DNA from: Thiobacillus thioparus DSM 505
GTDB lineage: Bacteria > Pseudomonadota > Gammaproteobacteria > Burkholderiales > Thiobacillaceae
Direction: 5' to 3'
DNA: 64,000 bases
NCBI RefSeq assembly: GCF_000373385.1
Contig: NZ_KB891316.1
Coordinates: forward strand, 940,493 to 1,004,492
The translations under genes were made by a program, and so were the position numbers. The notes under the pieces were generated by a model that saw nothing but the letters and a program-made list of their open reading frames with translations, was not told the origin of the DNA and searched no databases. Numbering within the stretch: position 1 is the stretch's first letter; each line of letters begins with the position of its first letter. Shown one piece after another: positions 1 to 7,817 of the stretch.

Positions 1-279
1 ATCCCAGCCCATTTCACGCGCGCGTTCCGTGGCCATCTTGTACAGGGTGGTGTGGCGCTCACGCAGATCGGGCGGCAGGCGGCTGGGCAGATTGCCGTAC
101 TTGTCCCACTCGGCCTCGATTTTTTCCGTCAAGGCCTGCATTTGCCCCAGTTGCCAGCCGGCGCAATCCTCGCTCTCGGGGATGAAGCCGAACAGCCAGC
201 CGTCGAGCACGACGCGCGCCAGCATGGTGACGCCGTGCTTGTCGTTGTAGAAGCCGGCATAGGTCATTTTGGTATTCAT
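1..279 (-). CDS. Hypothetical protein, 3' end outside window
   Basis: Reading on the minus strand from ATG at 277-279 gives 93 codons beginning MNTKMTYAGFYND and running off the left edge, so the C-terminus is missing. The visible part is soluble, with a conserved-looking aromatic start and a stretch with CAGW and EAEWDKYG. I do not recognise a family. Its ATG overlaps the TGA of the upstream psiE-like gene (ATGA), so the two are probably translationally coupled. The overlap and continuous reading frame support a real gene; function is unknown. Confidence 0.55.
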   Translation of the reverse strand, partial: MNTKMTYAGFYNDKHGVTMLARVVLDGWLFGFIPESEDCAGWQLGQMQALTEKIEAEWDKYGNLPSRLPPDLRERHTTLYKMATERAREMGWD

Positions 280-704
280 GGTTGCGACTCTCTGTCCTTT
301 GGATTTTCGTCATACGGGAAACGGATATGACCATAACGAATCACCAGCACGGAAACGGCCAGCAACAGCATCGCAGCAGTCACGCCGAGCATCCGCCATG
401 CATCGAGGCTTTTCATGTCGAGCACGAGATAACGTGCCAGCGCCACAATGGCGATGTAAATGGGAAAGCGCACCGGCAGCTGGCCGGAACGGAAATACAC
501 CCCCACCATGGCGAGGACTTCCAGATACAGGAACAGCAGCAGCAGGTCGCCCAGCGCCACCGTTCGGGCCGCGATCATGGCATTGACCTCGAACACGCCA
601 GCGACCAGCGTGGCAAGCGTGATGACGATGAGGCCGATGGCCTCGAACACACCCAGCACGTTGAGTGCCAGACGCGCGAATAACCGGTCTTTGGCGGGAT
701 TCAT
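276..704 (-). CDS. psiE: PsiE-family membrane protein
   Basis: Small integral membrane protein of 142 residues with four hydrophobic segments (roughly residues 18-40, 48-68, 76-95 and 105-125 of the ATG form), the size and layout of the phosphate-starvation-inducible PsiE family. The family's biochemical role is unknown. The frame extends upstream to a TTG at 719, but the first ATG (MNPAKDR) at 702-704 is preferred. It lies 40 bases after the AI-2E-type permease gene on the same strand and overlaps the next gene by four bases, so the three genes look co-transcribed. Confidence 0.75.
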   Translation of the reverse strand: MNPAKDRLFARLALNVLGVFEAIGLIVITLATLVAGVFEVNAMIAARTVALGDLLLLFLYLEVLAMVGVYFRSGQLPVRFPIYIAIVALARYLVLDMKSLDAWRMLGVTAAMLLLAVSVLVIRYGHIRFPYDENPKDRESQP

Positions 705-743
705 GGGCGTTACGATCAAGTGACTGGCAAGGATACCTCAACC

Positions 744-1799
744 TCAATCCGGACGCGCATGTCCCAGCCATTCACGCCAGATCCCGACCGTTACCGCAAG
801 CAGCACAGGGCCCAGGAACAGCCCGATCAAGCCGAAGGCATGAAGTCCGCCCAACACGCCCAGAAAGACCAGCAGGAACGGGATCTGCGTCGGGCCACTG
901 ATGACGAGCGGACGGATCAGATTGTCGATCCAGCTCACCACCAGCGCCCCCCACAGGAACAGGCCCAGCGCCGCACCGGTCTCGCCGTTGGCCAGGAGGG
1001 TCAGGGACAGCCCGATCCAGACCACCGGGCCGACGAAAGGAATCAGCGACACCAGGGCGGTGATCACCCCCCACAGCGCGGGCGCGGCGAGCCCCGCCAC
1101 CCAGTAACCGAGGCCGGCAAGCGTACCCTGTGCCAGCGCTGTCAGCACGATACCAAACACCACGGCCCGCACGGTCACGCCGACCGCCTGGATGTAGCCG
1201 CGCGCCGCCTCGCCCAGCCAGCGCGTGGCCACGCCGCGAAACTGCGCCAGCACGCTGACGCCGTGTCGGTACAGGAAGAACAGCGCGAACACCGCCAGAC
1301 CGAATTTCGCCACATTGCGGCCGACACCGCCTACCAGGGATCTCAACGCGACCGAATTGGTCAGGCCCAGCGCATCAAACTGCGCATGTACCCATGCCGG
1401 ATCGGCCTGGACGCGCTGGTACTGCTCGACCAGCCACGTCCCGCCCGGCCAGCTTCGCACCCCGGCGGGCAAGGGCGGAAGCCCATGAACGGCGAACTGC
1501 TTGAGCGTCGCCGAGGCCGCCACCACATCGGCCGCCACCGTGAACATCACCCACACCAGCGGCAGCAGCAGGGCCGCCGTCACCCCCAGTGTCATCAGCA
1601 GCGCGGCGAGATTGTCGCGTCCGGGCATCCGGCGGCATACCCACTGATGGAGCGGCCAGGTCACGTACGCGAGGATCCCCGCCCAGGCCAGGGCAGCGAG
1701 AAAAGGCGACAACACCCAGATCGTCAGCCCGAATATGGCGACCAGGAATGCAAATCCCACGATCCGTCGAGCCAGGGGAGAATCGGTATAAGTCGGCAT
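744..1799 (-). CDS. AI-2E family transporter (PerM/YdiK-like)
   Basis: A 351-residue membrane protein with the hydrophobic pattern of the AI-2E exporter-like (PF01594) superfamily: two N-terminal helices, a long amphipathic middle region (about residues 80-150), then five or six C-terminal helices including the glycine/proline-rich stretch LIPFVGPVVWIG that typifies the family. Members are linked to autoinducer-2 export, Na+/H+ antiport or general permease functions, so the substrate cannot be assigned. It starts at ATG (MPTYTDSP) and is followed on the same strand by psiE. Confidence 0.8.
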   Translation of the reverse strand: MPTYTDSPLARRIVGFAFLVAIFGLTIWVLSPFLAALAWAGILAYVTWPLHQWVCRRMPGRDNLAALLMTLGVTAALLLPLVWVMFTVAADVVAASATLKQFAVHGLPPLPAGVRSWPGGTWLVEQYQRVQADPAWVHAQFDALGLTNSVALRSLVGGVGRNVAKFGLAVFALFFLYRHGVSVLAQFRGVATRWLGEAARGYIQAVGVTVRAVVFGIVLTALAQGTLAGLGYWVAGLAAPALWGVITALVSLIPFVGPVVWIGLSLTLLANGETGAALGLFLWGALVVSWIDNLIRPLVISGPTQIPFLLVFLGVLGGLHAFGLIGLFLGPVLLAVTVGIWREWLGHARPD

Positions 1800-1901
1800 A
1801 GTTGCCCTTTAGCCTTGATACCTTCAAGGGTACTTCAGTGCGCTCCGGAACCAGGGGTCAAAACAGGCAACGAAGGCATGCTGCACGTTCGTTGCCCGGC
1901 T

Positions 1902-2870
1902 TCAGCCCGGGGCAGTTGGTTTTCGCGTCACCCATAGGCTGGCAAACATGAAGCTGGCGATGATGAGGCCCACGATGCCGAGCGACAGGGCCACCGGGAT
2001 TTTATAGACATCGACGATCAGCATCTTGGTCCCCACGAACACCAGCACCATGGCCAAACCATATTTAAGCAGATGGAAGCGGTCCGCCATGCCGGCCAGC
2101 ATGAAATACATCGCTCGCAATCCCAGGATAGCGAAGATGTTGGAAGTGAACACGATGAAAGGGTCGGTGGTGATGGCAAATATCGCCGGGATCGAATCGA
2201 CCGCGAAAATCACGTCGGAAATCTCGATCATGACGAGCACGAGGAACAGCGGGGTGAACAGCCGCACCCCGTTTTCGCGCACCCAGAATTTCTCGCCGCG
2301 ATAGTCCGCCGTCAACCGCACGTGCCGCTTGATCCAGTTGAGCAGCGGGTTGCCGGCCAGATCCGGCTCGACCTCGGCGAACATCAGCATCTTGATGCCG
2401 GTGACGACGAGGAAGGCACCGAACACATAGAGGATCCAGTGGAACTCCTGCACCAGCCAGGCACCCGCCAGGATCATCACGGCGCGCATCACGATCGCGC
2501 CGATCACGCCGTAGATCAGCACGCGCCTCTGGTATTCCGCCGGCACCGCGAAGAAGCCGAAGATCATCAGGAAGACGAAGATGTTATCGACCGCGAGCGA
2601 TTTCTCGATCAGATAGCCGGTCAGGAACTCCATCGCCTTGGCATCGGCCACTACGCTGCCGTGCACGCCCTTGAGATACCACCACAGACCAAGATTGAAC
2701 AGCATGGCGAGCGAGACCCACACGAACGACCAGGCCGCCGCCTCTCTGAAACCGACCTTGTGCGCCTTGTTGCCGCCGACCAGAAACAGATCGACGGCCA
2801 GCATCGCCAGCACGAAACCGACAAACGCTGCCCACATCCAGGGTTCACCGATCGTCAGCGCAGTATCCAT
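1902..2870 (-). CDS. TerC/Alx family membrane protein
   Basis: 322 residues, about nine transmembrane helices, with TerC-family hallmarks: the acidic membrane motifs SLAVDNIFVF (about residues 91-100) and FAVDSIPAIFAIT (about residues 222-234), whose aspartates and asparagine are the conserved polar residues of TerC/Alx. Family members are implicated in manganese export or metal homeostasis and in membrane protein metalation; tellurite resistance is the historical name. The gene ends 31 bases before the ATG side of no other gene on its strand, and htpX lies just downstream of its start on the same strand, so htpX and this gene may share a transcript. Confidence 0.85.
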   Translation of the reverse strand: MDTALTIGEPWMWAAFVGFVLAMLAVDLFLVGGNKAHKVGFREAAAWSFVWVSLAMLFNLGLWWYLKGVHGSVVADAKAMEFLTGYLIEKSLAVDNIFVFLMIFGFFAVPAEYQRRVLIYGVIGAIVMRAVMILAGAWLVQEFHWILYVFGAFLVVTGIKMLMFAEVEPDLAGNPLLNWIKRHVRLTADYRGEKFWVRENGVRLFTPLFLVLVMIEISDVIFAVDSIPAIFAITTDPFIVFTSNIFAILGLRAMYFMLAGMADRFHLLKYGLAMVLVFVGTKMLIVDVYKIPVALSLGIVGLIIASFMFASLWVTRKPTAPG

Positions 2871-2895
2871 GATTTGTCCTCAGGCCCCAGGAGCT

Positions 2896-3771
2896 TTACT
2901 GCACCGCTCGCAATGCGGCGATACGCTCTTCCAACGGCGGATGGGTCATGAACAGGCGCTTCCAGCCCTGAGGGCTGCCGCCGGCGATACCGAAGGCCGC
3001 CATCTTGTCGGGCAGCGGGTGCGGATGCAGTCCGTTGAGGCGTTCCAGGGCTGCGATCATGGCACCACGCCCGGCCAGGCTGGCGCCGCCACGGTCGGCA
3101 CGGAATTCGCGCTGGCGCGAGAACCACATGACGATGATCGACGCGAGGATGCCGAGCACCAGTTCGGCCACGATCATGGTGACGAAGAATGCAGGGCCAT
3201 GGCCTTCCTCGTTCTTGAACACGACGCGGTCGACCGTATGGCCGATCACGCGCGACAGGAACATCACAAAGGTGTTGACCACGCCCTGGATCAGCGCCAG
3301 CGTCACCATGTCGCCGTTTGCGACGTGCGCAATCTCATGCCCCAGCACCGCCTCGGCTTCTTCGCGCGTCATCTGCTGCAGCAGGCCGGAGGACACGGCA
3401 ACCAGCGAGCTGTTCCGGGTCATGCCGGTGGCGAAGGCGTTGACGTCGGGTGCATCGTAGATGCCGACTTCCGGCATCTTGATCCCTGCGTCCGTCGAAT
3501 ATTTGCGGATGGTTTCCATGAGCCAGAACTCGGTCGAGTTCGACGGCGTTTCGATCACTCGCACGCCCATCGATTTCTTCGCCATCCACTTGGAGATCGC
3601 CAACGAGATGAACGAACCGCCGAAGCCCATCACGGCGGCAAAGATCAGCAGCGAACCCAGGTTCAGCCCGTTTGCGGTGAGATAGGGTTCGACACCCAGG
3701 ATGCGCATGGTGAACGACAGCACCAGCACGATCGCCAGGTTGGTGGCGAGGAATAAGACAATACGCTTCAT
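2896..3771 (-). CDS. htpX: Protease HtpX (M48 metalloprotease)
   Basis: Inner-membrane zinc protease of membrane-protein quality control. The 291-residue protein has two N-terminal membrane helices, the zinc motif HEIAH at residues 145-149, and the downstream REFRAD glutamate that is the third ligand in HtpX proteins, followed by two more helices. I chose the ATG at 3769-3771 ([11 protein letters not shown]) because GGAGAA sits just upstream and the N-terminus then matches HtpX; the frame continues upstream to 3855 without good support. Divergent from the LysR gene at 3911, and 25 bases upstream of the terC-like gene. Confidence 0.92.
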   Translation of the reverse strand: MKRIVLFLATNLAIVLVLSFTMRILGVEPYLTANGLNLGSLLIFAAVMGFGGSFISLAISKWMAKKSMGVRVIETPSNSTEFWLMETIRKYSTDAGIKMPEVGIYDAPDVNAFATGMTRNSSLVAVSSGLLQQMTREEAEAVLGHEIAHVANGDMVTLALIQGVVNTFVMFLSRVIGHTVDRVVFKNEEGHGPAFFVTMIVAELVLGILASIIVMWFSRQREFRADRGGASLAGRGAMIAALERLNGLHPHPLPDKMAAFGIAGGSPQGWKRLFMTHPPLEERIAALRAVQ

Positions 3772-3881
3772 GATGTTCTCCATTAATCCCTGCCCGGTCG
3801 GACTGAGGGCCATTGCATGACACACAAGTAGAGAATATAGATAGAAGATGAACAATAAAATTCGATTTTTATAATGATATC

Positions 3882-3898
3882 GTTCGCTTTTATCGAAC
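3882..3898. promoter_or_regulatory. Inverted repeat, likely LysR-type box
   Basis: GTTCG, seven bases, CGAAC, a symmetrical site 13 bases before the ATG of the LysR gene at 3911. A TATAAT lies just upstream at about 3870-3875. The position in the divergent htpX/LysR intergenic region suits autoregulation by the LysR protein, which is an inference. Confidence 0.4.
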
Positions 3899-3910
3899 TA
3901 TTTCGACGCC

Positions 3911-4813
3911 ATGCTCAATTACAAGCATCTGTACTATTTCCGTACTGTCGCCAACGCAGGCGCGCTCAACCGGGCCGCCGAGAAGCTGCATCTGACACCG
4001 CAGACATTGTCCGGACAGATCAGCGCCTTCGAGGAACGCCTGGGCGTGGCGCTGTTCCGGCGCAGCGGACGGCGGCTGGAACTGACCGATGCCGGACGCA
4101 CCGCGCTGGTCTACGCGGATGACATTTTCCAGGTCGGCGCCGAACTGGAAGACGCCCTGCAAAACCGTCTCGCACCTCGCGCTCATCCGTTCCGGGTGGG
4201 CATCGCAGACGCCGTTCCCAAGGTGATCGCCTACCAGTTGCTGGCCCCTGCGCTGGCACTGGCCGAGCCGGTCAAGCTGGTGTGCCGCGAAGACCGGCTG
4301 GAACAACTAGCCGCCGAACTGTCCATCCACCGGCTCGACATGGTGCTGGCCGACCGCCCTCTTCCCGCCACGATGGATATCAAGGGCTACAGCCATCCAC
4401 TGGGCGAATGCGGCATCGCCTTTGTGGCCGCACGGAGCATAGGCAATGTATTGGAACAGGCGTTTCCGGCTAACCTGCACGGCCTGCCGCTTCTGATCCC
4501 GGGCGAAGACAGTGCACTGCGCGTGCCGCTATTGCGCTGGCTCGAGCGCAAGGGCATCCAACCCACCATCGTCGGCGAATTCGGCGACAGCGCACTGATG
4601 AGCGCCTTCGGCCAGGCGGGGGCCGGCGTATTCCCGGTCCCGCTCACGACGGTTCAGGACGTGATGCGGCAATACGACGTAAGCGAGCTGGGACGGACGC
4701 ATGAGATACGCGAACGTTTTTTTGCCATTTCGGTGGAGCGGCGGCTGAGTCATCCAGCCGTACTGGCGGTCAGCGAAGCGGCGCGACAGCGGTTCCGGCC
4801 GCAGGGCGATTAA
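3911..4813 (+). CDS. nhaR: LysR-type regulator, NhaR-like
   Basis: 300-residue LysR regulator. The N-terminus begins MLNYKHLYYFRTVANAGALNRAAEKL, here summarised as the winged helix-turn-helix over residues 1-60, and is closest in form to NhaR, the activator of the nhaA Na+/H+ antiporter gene: the LYYF and LTPQT(L)SGQI segments are typical. The C-terminal effector domain covers about residues 95-295. No nhaA is adjacent; the only nhaA in the window is 40 kb away and fused to a DsbA-like domain, so the target is uncertain. It faces htpX across a shared promoter region. Confidence 0.8.
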   Translation: MLNYKHLYYFRTVANAGALNRAAEKLHLTPQTLSGQISAFEERLGVALFRRSGRRLELTDAGRTALVYADDIFQVGAELEDALQNRLAPRAHPFRVGIADAVPKVIAYQLLAPALALAEPVKLVCREDRLEQLAAELSIHRLDMVLADRPLPATMDIKGYSHPLGECGIAFVAARSIGNVLEQAFPANLHGLPLLIPGEDSALRVPLLRWLERKGIQPTIVGEFGDSALMSAFGQAGAGVFPVPLTTVQDVMRQYDVSELGRTHEIRERFFAISVERRLSHPAVLAVSEAARQRFRPQGD

Positions 4814-5244
4814 GCGGATACATCCCTCAGCCAACGTACCGCTTCCTCCGGGAGCATGATCCGAAAACGCGACGCACAGCGGCGACGCAAACGAAGCACC
4901 GCGCGATCCTTGCTGACCAGTCCCTGCGCATGGGCCGTGGCGGCCAACTCGATGAACTTCTGGTCGTCGGGATCACGACAACGCGGCAGGTCTGCGACGA
5001 CAGTCGCCGGCTCCAACACGGCCAGCGCTTGATAGCGCGCGCACAGCGCCACCTGACGCGCCGAATCCAGTCCAAACGCCGGATACGCCAGTACGCGCCG
5101 CCACTCGTCGAGCGTCGCGCTCGTCACCACGCAGCGTACGCGCCCCGCTTCCAGCGCATGCAGCAGGGGACGCGCCACCGCATCGCCATAATGCAACAGA
5201 TCGAGCACCACATTGGTGTCGAGCACAATGCGTATGTCACTCAA
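4810..5244 (-). CDS. PIN-domain protein, putative toxin
   Basis: 144-codon PIN-domain protein, a family of magnesium-dependent ribonucleases. Acidic active-site residues are visible in VLDTNVVLDLL near the N-terminus, DEWRRVL in the middle, DPDDQKFIELA and SKDRAVL. This order matches the COG1569 type annotated as a toxin component. No ATG precedes the conserved start, so I use TTG at 5242-5244, which overlaps the end of the thioredoxin gene by eight bases. No antitoxin-like gene is next to it, so toxin function is doubtful. It converges tail to tail with the LysR gene, overlapping by four bases. Confidence 0.65.
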   Translation of the reverse strand: MSDIRIVLDTNVVLDLLHYGDAVARPLLHALEAGRVRCVVTSATLDEWRRVLAYPAFGLDSARQVALCARYQALAVLEPATVVADLPRCRDPDDQKFIELAATAHAQGLVSKDRAVLRLRRRCASRFRIMLPEEAVRWLRDVSA

Positions 5245-5608
5245 TATCGGTGTGCTCGGCGATGAATTCGCGCACCCAGTGCTCGGGATGGGCACTGGAG
5301 AAACGCCCGACGATCTCGCCCTTGACGAACAGCAGGACGGTGGGGAAACCGCGCAAGGCATAGCGTCCGGCAAGCTTCATGTTGGCGCCTTCGTCGACTT
5401 CGACCTTGGCCATGTGGATCTTGCCGGCGTGGTGCGCGACGACACGCTCGAGCACGGGTGTCAGCGCACGGCAAGGCGGGCACCAGTCGGCCCAGAAATC
5501 GACCAGGATGGGAAGTGTATGCGAGGCTTCGATCACGTCGTGATCGAAATGCTCCAGATGGGTATCGAAAATCAGGCCCGGGCCGGGGGCAGGAGTGGAA
5601 TCGTTCAT
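5237..5608 (-). CDS. Thioredoxin-family protein (WCPPC)
   Basis: 123 residues with a thioredoxin fold: the active site is WCPPC with cysteines 43 and 46, and the cis-proline is in the GFPTVLLF segment. The dipeptide between the cysteines is PP rather than the GP of classical thioredoxin 1, so the redox partner may differ. There is no signal peptide, so it should act in the cytoplasm. The downstream PIN gene overlaps it. Start is ATG (MNDSTPAPG) at 5606-5608. Confidence 0.85.
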   Translation of the reverse strand: MNDSTPAPGPGLIFDTHLEHFDHDVIEASHTLPILVDFWADWCPPCRALTPVLERVVAHHAGKIHMAKVEVDEGANMKLAGRYALRGFPTVLLFVKGEIVGRFSSAHPEHWVREFIAEHTDIE

Positions 5609-5751
5609 GGTGATTGCAGTCGAGATGTCTGATCCCTATTTTGCCTCAAGGGCGCATGATTCCCGCAGACACGCGTCATGCCTTGTCCCCACACAGGCAC
5701 GTGTGCAAAAAATGCTTAACCAACCGGGAGCAGGACTGCTAACGTAATGCC

Positions 5752-6180
5752 ATGGACGAACGTTTTTATCGTGAACAGGAAATCGCGCGCTGGCCGGCAT
5801 TTCTTCCCGCCGCCACCTACAACCTTGCGCACACTCTGCTGGCACGGGCCGGAAAATGTCTGTTCGTGCCGATTCGCAGCCTGCAGTACATGGCAGTGCT
5901 GGATGCGGAGGAGTTCATTTTCGTCGACAGCCAGAACAAGGCCTGGGTCGAGTTGGCCTGGCAGCACTTCCATCCCCAGGCGCGCGCATCGCTGGACGAG
6001 CGCGTGCCGTTCGAGGTAGTGCATTACCTTCCCCAGGCGGCGGAAACCATGAAACGCCTCCCGGGAGAATTCCACCAGGCCCTGCTGTTGCTCGCCGAGC
6101 GCCAAAAACCGGATGCGCCTGCCACTGTGATCGCGCTACAACCCGGGGACAGAAAACCTCACGACGACACGCCAATCTGA
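5752..6180 (+). CDS. Conserved hypothetical protein
   Basis: 142 residues, soluble, no signal peptide or recognised domain. Visible features are an aromatic N-terminus (MDERFYREQEIARWPAF), a central LQYMAVLDAEEFIFVD segment predicted as beta strands, and WVELAWQHFHPQAR. It ends 25 bases from the convergent end of the sulfide:quinone oxidoreductase gene. Codon usage looks like its neighbours, which supports a real gene. No function can be assigned. Confidence 0.55.
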   Translation: MDERFYREQEIARWPAFLPAATYNLAHTLLARAGKCLFVPIRSLQYMAVLDAEEFIFVDSQNKAWVELAWQHFHPQARASLDERVPFEVVHYLPQAAETMKRLPGEFHQALLLLAERQKPDAPATVIALQPGDRKPHDDTPI

Positions 6181-6205
6181 CGCGCCGCCGAGCGCGGCGT
6201 TTGTC

Positions 6206-7477
6206 TCACTCCTTGAGTTTCGAAATTCCCAATGCGCGCAGCGTGAGGTTTTCGTAGAAGGGCCCGACATTTCCCTTCTTGATCTTGCGCAGGAAATACT
6301 TCTCGAACGCAATCTTGGCCAGGTGCACCCACTTGCCTTCGGAGAACCAGTTGACGTTGCGCGGCGGAATCTGCGGCAGCGCCACGAACGCAATGCCGGT
6401 GTCGCCAAAGTCGGCCAGGCAGACTGCGTTCCAGGTGGCCTTCTCGGTAGGTTCCTTGCCGTCCAGCAGCGAGCGGATGTTGTGCGCGGTGGCCGTCACC
6501 ATGGATTCGATCATGTAGCCGGTCTTGGGCACGCCGACCGGCAGCGGAGTGGCTTCGACCGGGGGAATGGCGACGCATACGCCGACGGAGAAGACGTTCT
6601 TGAAGGTGGGGTTGCGCTGGTACGGGTCGATGACGATGAAGCCTCGCGGATTGGTCAATCCTTCGATGCCGAGGACGGCGTCCACGCCTTTGAAGGCAGG
6701 CAGCATCATGGAGTACTTGAACGGCAGCTCGTGCTGTTTCTTCTCGCTGCCGTCCTCGTTCACCTCGGTGACGAACATCTTGCCGGCTTCGACCCTGGTG
6801 ACCTTGGCGTTGCAGATCCATTTGACGTGCTTGTCGCGGAAGGCCGATTCGATCATGCCCTTGGAGTCGCCCACGCCGCCGAGGCCGAGATGGCCGATGT
6901 AGGGTTCGGCGGTGACGAAGGTGATGGGTACCTTGTCGCGCAGCTTGCGGCGGCGCAGGTCGGTTTCCATGATCATGGCGAATTCGTAGGCGGGGCCGTA
7001 GCACGAGGCGCCCTGGACGGCGCCGACGACGATGGGACCGGGGTCTTTGACGAAGGCCTGCCAGTTGTCGTTGGAGGTGACGGCGTGGTCGACGTGGCAG
7101 ACGGACTGGGTGTGGCCGTTGGGGCCCAGACCTTCGATCTCGTCGAAAGCCAGTTTGGGGCCGGTGGCGATGACGAGATAGTCGTAGTCGATGCTGCGGC
7201 CGTCTTCGAGTTCGATGCGGTTTTCGGCGGGGTGGACACGTTTCGCGGCGACGGGGATGAAGTCGATCTTCTTCTTGCTGAGAATGGGTTCGATCGGCAG
7301 CTCGATGTCCGCGCGGGTGCGCCAGTTGACCGCCACCCAGGGGTTGGAGGGAACGAAATGGAAGGTGGGGGTGTTGGAGATGACGGTGACGCGGTCTTCG
7401 GCGCGCGCATTCTCCCGCATCTCGAACGCCATCGGCATCCCGCCTATCCCGGCTCCCAAAATCACGATGTGGGCCAT
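6206..7477 (-). CDS. sqr: Sulfide:quinone oxidoreductase, type I
   Basis: FAD flavoprotein that oxidises sulfide to polysulfide or sulfur and passes electrons to the quinone pool at the membrane. The 423-residue protein starts with the dinucleotide-binding GAGIGG motif and contains three redox cysteines, C127 (SVCHVDHA), C159 (GASCYGPA) and C353 (NAVCLADFGD), at the spacing of the Acidithiobacillus type I enzyme (128, 160, 356). ATGP at about 104-107 and the FAD-contacting GVPKTGYMIESM segment are also present. The C-terminal amphipathic region (WVHLAKIAFEKYFLRKIKKG) fits monotopic membrane attachment. This is the clearest sulfur-oxidation gene in the window. Confidence 0.93.
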   Translation of the reverse strand: MAHIVILGAGIGGMPMAFEMRENARAEDRVTVISNTPTFHFVPSNPWVAVNWRTRADIELPIEPILSKKKIDFIPVAAKRVHPAENRIELEDGRSIDYDYLVIATGPKLAFDEIEGLGPNGHTQSVCHVDHAVTSNDNWQAFVKDPGPIVVGAVQGASCYGPAYEFAMIMETDLRRRKLRDKVPITFVTAEPYIGHLGLGGVGDSKGMIESAFRDKHVKWICNAKVTRVEAGKMFVTEVNEDGSEKKQHELPFKYSMMLPAFKGVDAVLGIEGLTNPRGFIVIDPYQRNPTFKNVFSVGVCVAIPPVEATPLPVGVPKTGYMIESMVTATAHNIRSLLDGKEPTEKATWNAVCLADFGDTGIAFVALPQIPPRNVNWFSEGKWVHLAKIAFEKYFLRKIKKGNVGPFYENLTLRALGISKLKE

Positions 7478-7817
7478 TTTCTATCTCCTGATGGTTGTGG
7501 TTGCACAGTTAACTTCTTTTTTATACGTCAACTGACCGAGTTCGCAATCAGAATCGGTTCACCGCTCAAGTAAGCAGCCCTACGCGGGTTGGCTGCATCG
7601 CGGCTTACATGGCTTTTCTCAGTCGATGACCGGACCGACAAAGGACATCAACGCGAGCGGTTGAAAACCGGTCACATCCCGCTGGCACGGGGCAAAATGG
7701 CAGCATGGCCGCGCCTCCCCGGCAATGCGCATGCAGGCGTCCAGTTAGCCCTGCATGCGCCCTGAAATGCCAAAACCGCTGTGTCATACCCGCCTAATGC
7801 TTTAAAATGCGCCCACT
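7478..7817. other. Intergenic region sqr/SulP with hairpin
   Basis: 340 bases between the divergent sqr and SulP genes, with no coding sequence I can support. It must hold both promoters. A perfect 11-bp inverted repeat (GCGCATGCAGG, 12-base loop, CCTGCATGCGC) lies at 7727-7760. A TTTAAAAT sequence at about 7800-7808, right before the SulP ATG, resembles a -10 element. Confidence 0.5.

Noticed and set aside
3911-4813. Assigning the NhaR-like gene to the nhaA fusion gene as its regulator
   Set aside because: They are 40 kb apart with no shared site visible; only the name links them.
4810-5244. A complete toxin-antitoxin pair
   Set aside because: Only the PIN gene is present; the neighbours are a thioredoxin and a LysR gene, with no small antitoxin.
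7727-7760. A riboswitch upstream of the SulP gene
   Set aside because: Only one hairpin is visible, with no further conserved structure, so no class can be named.
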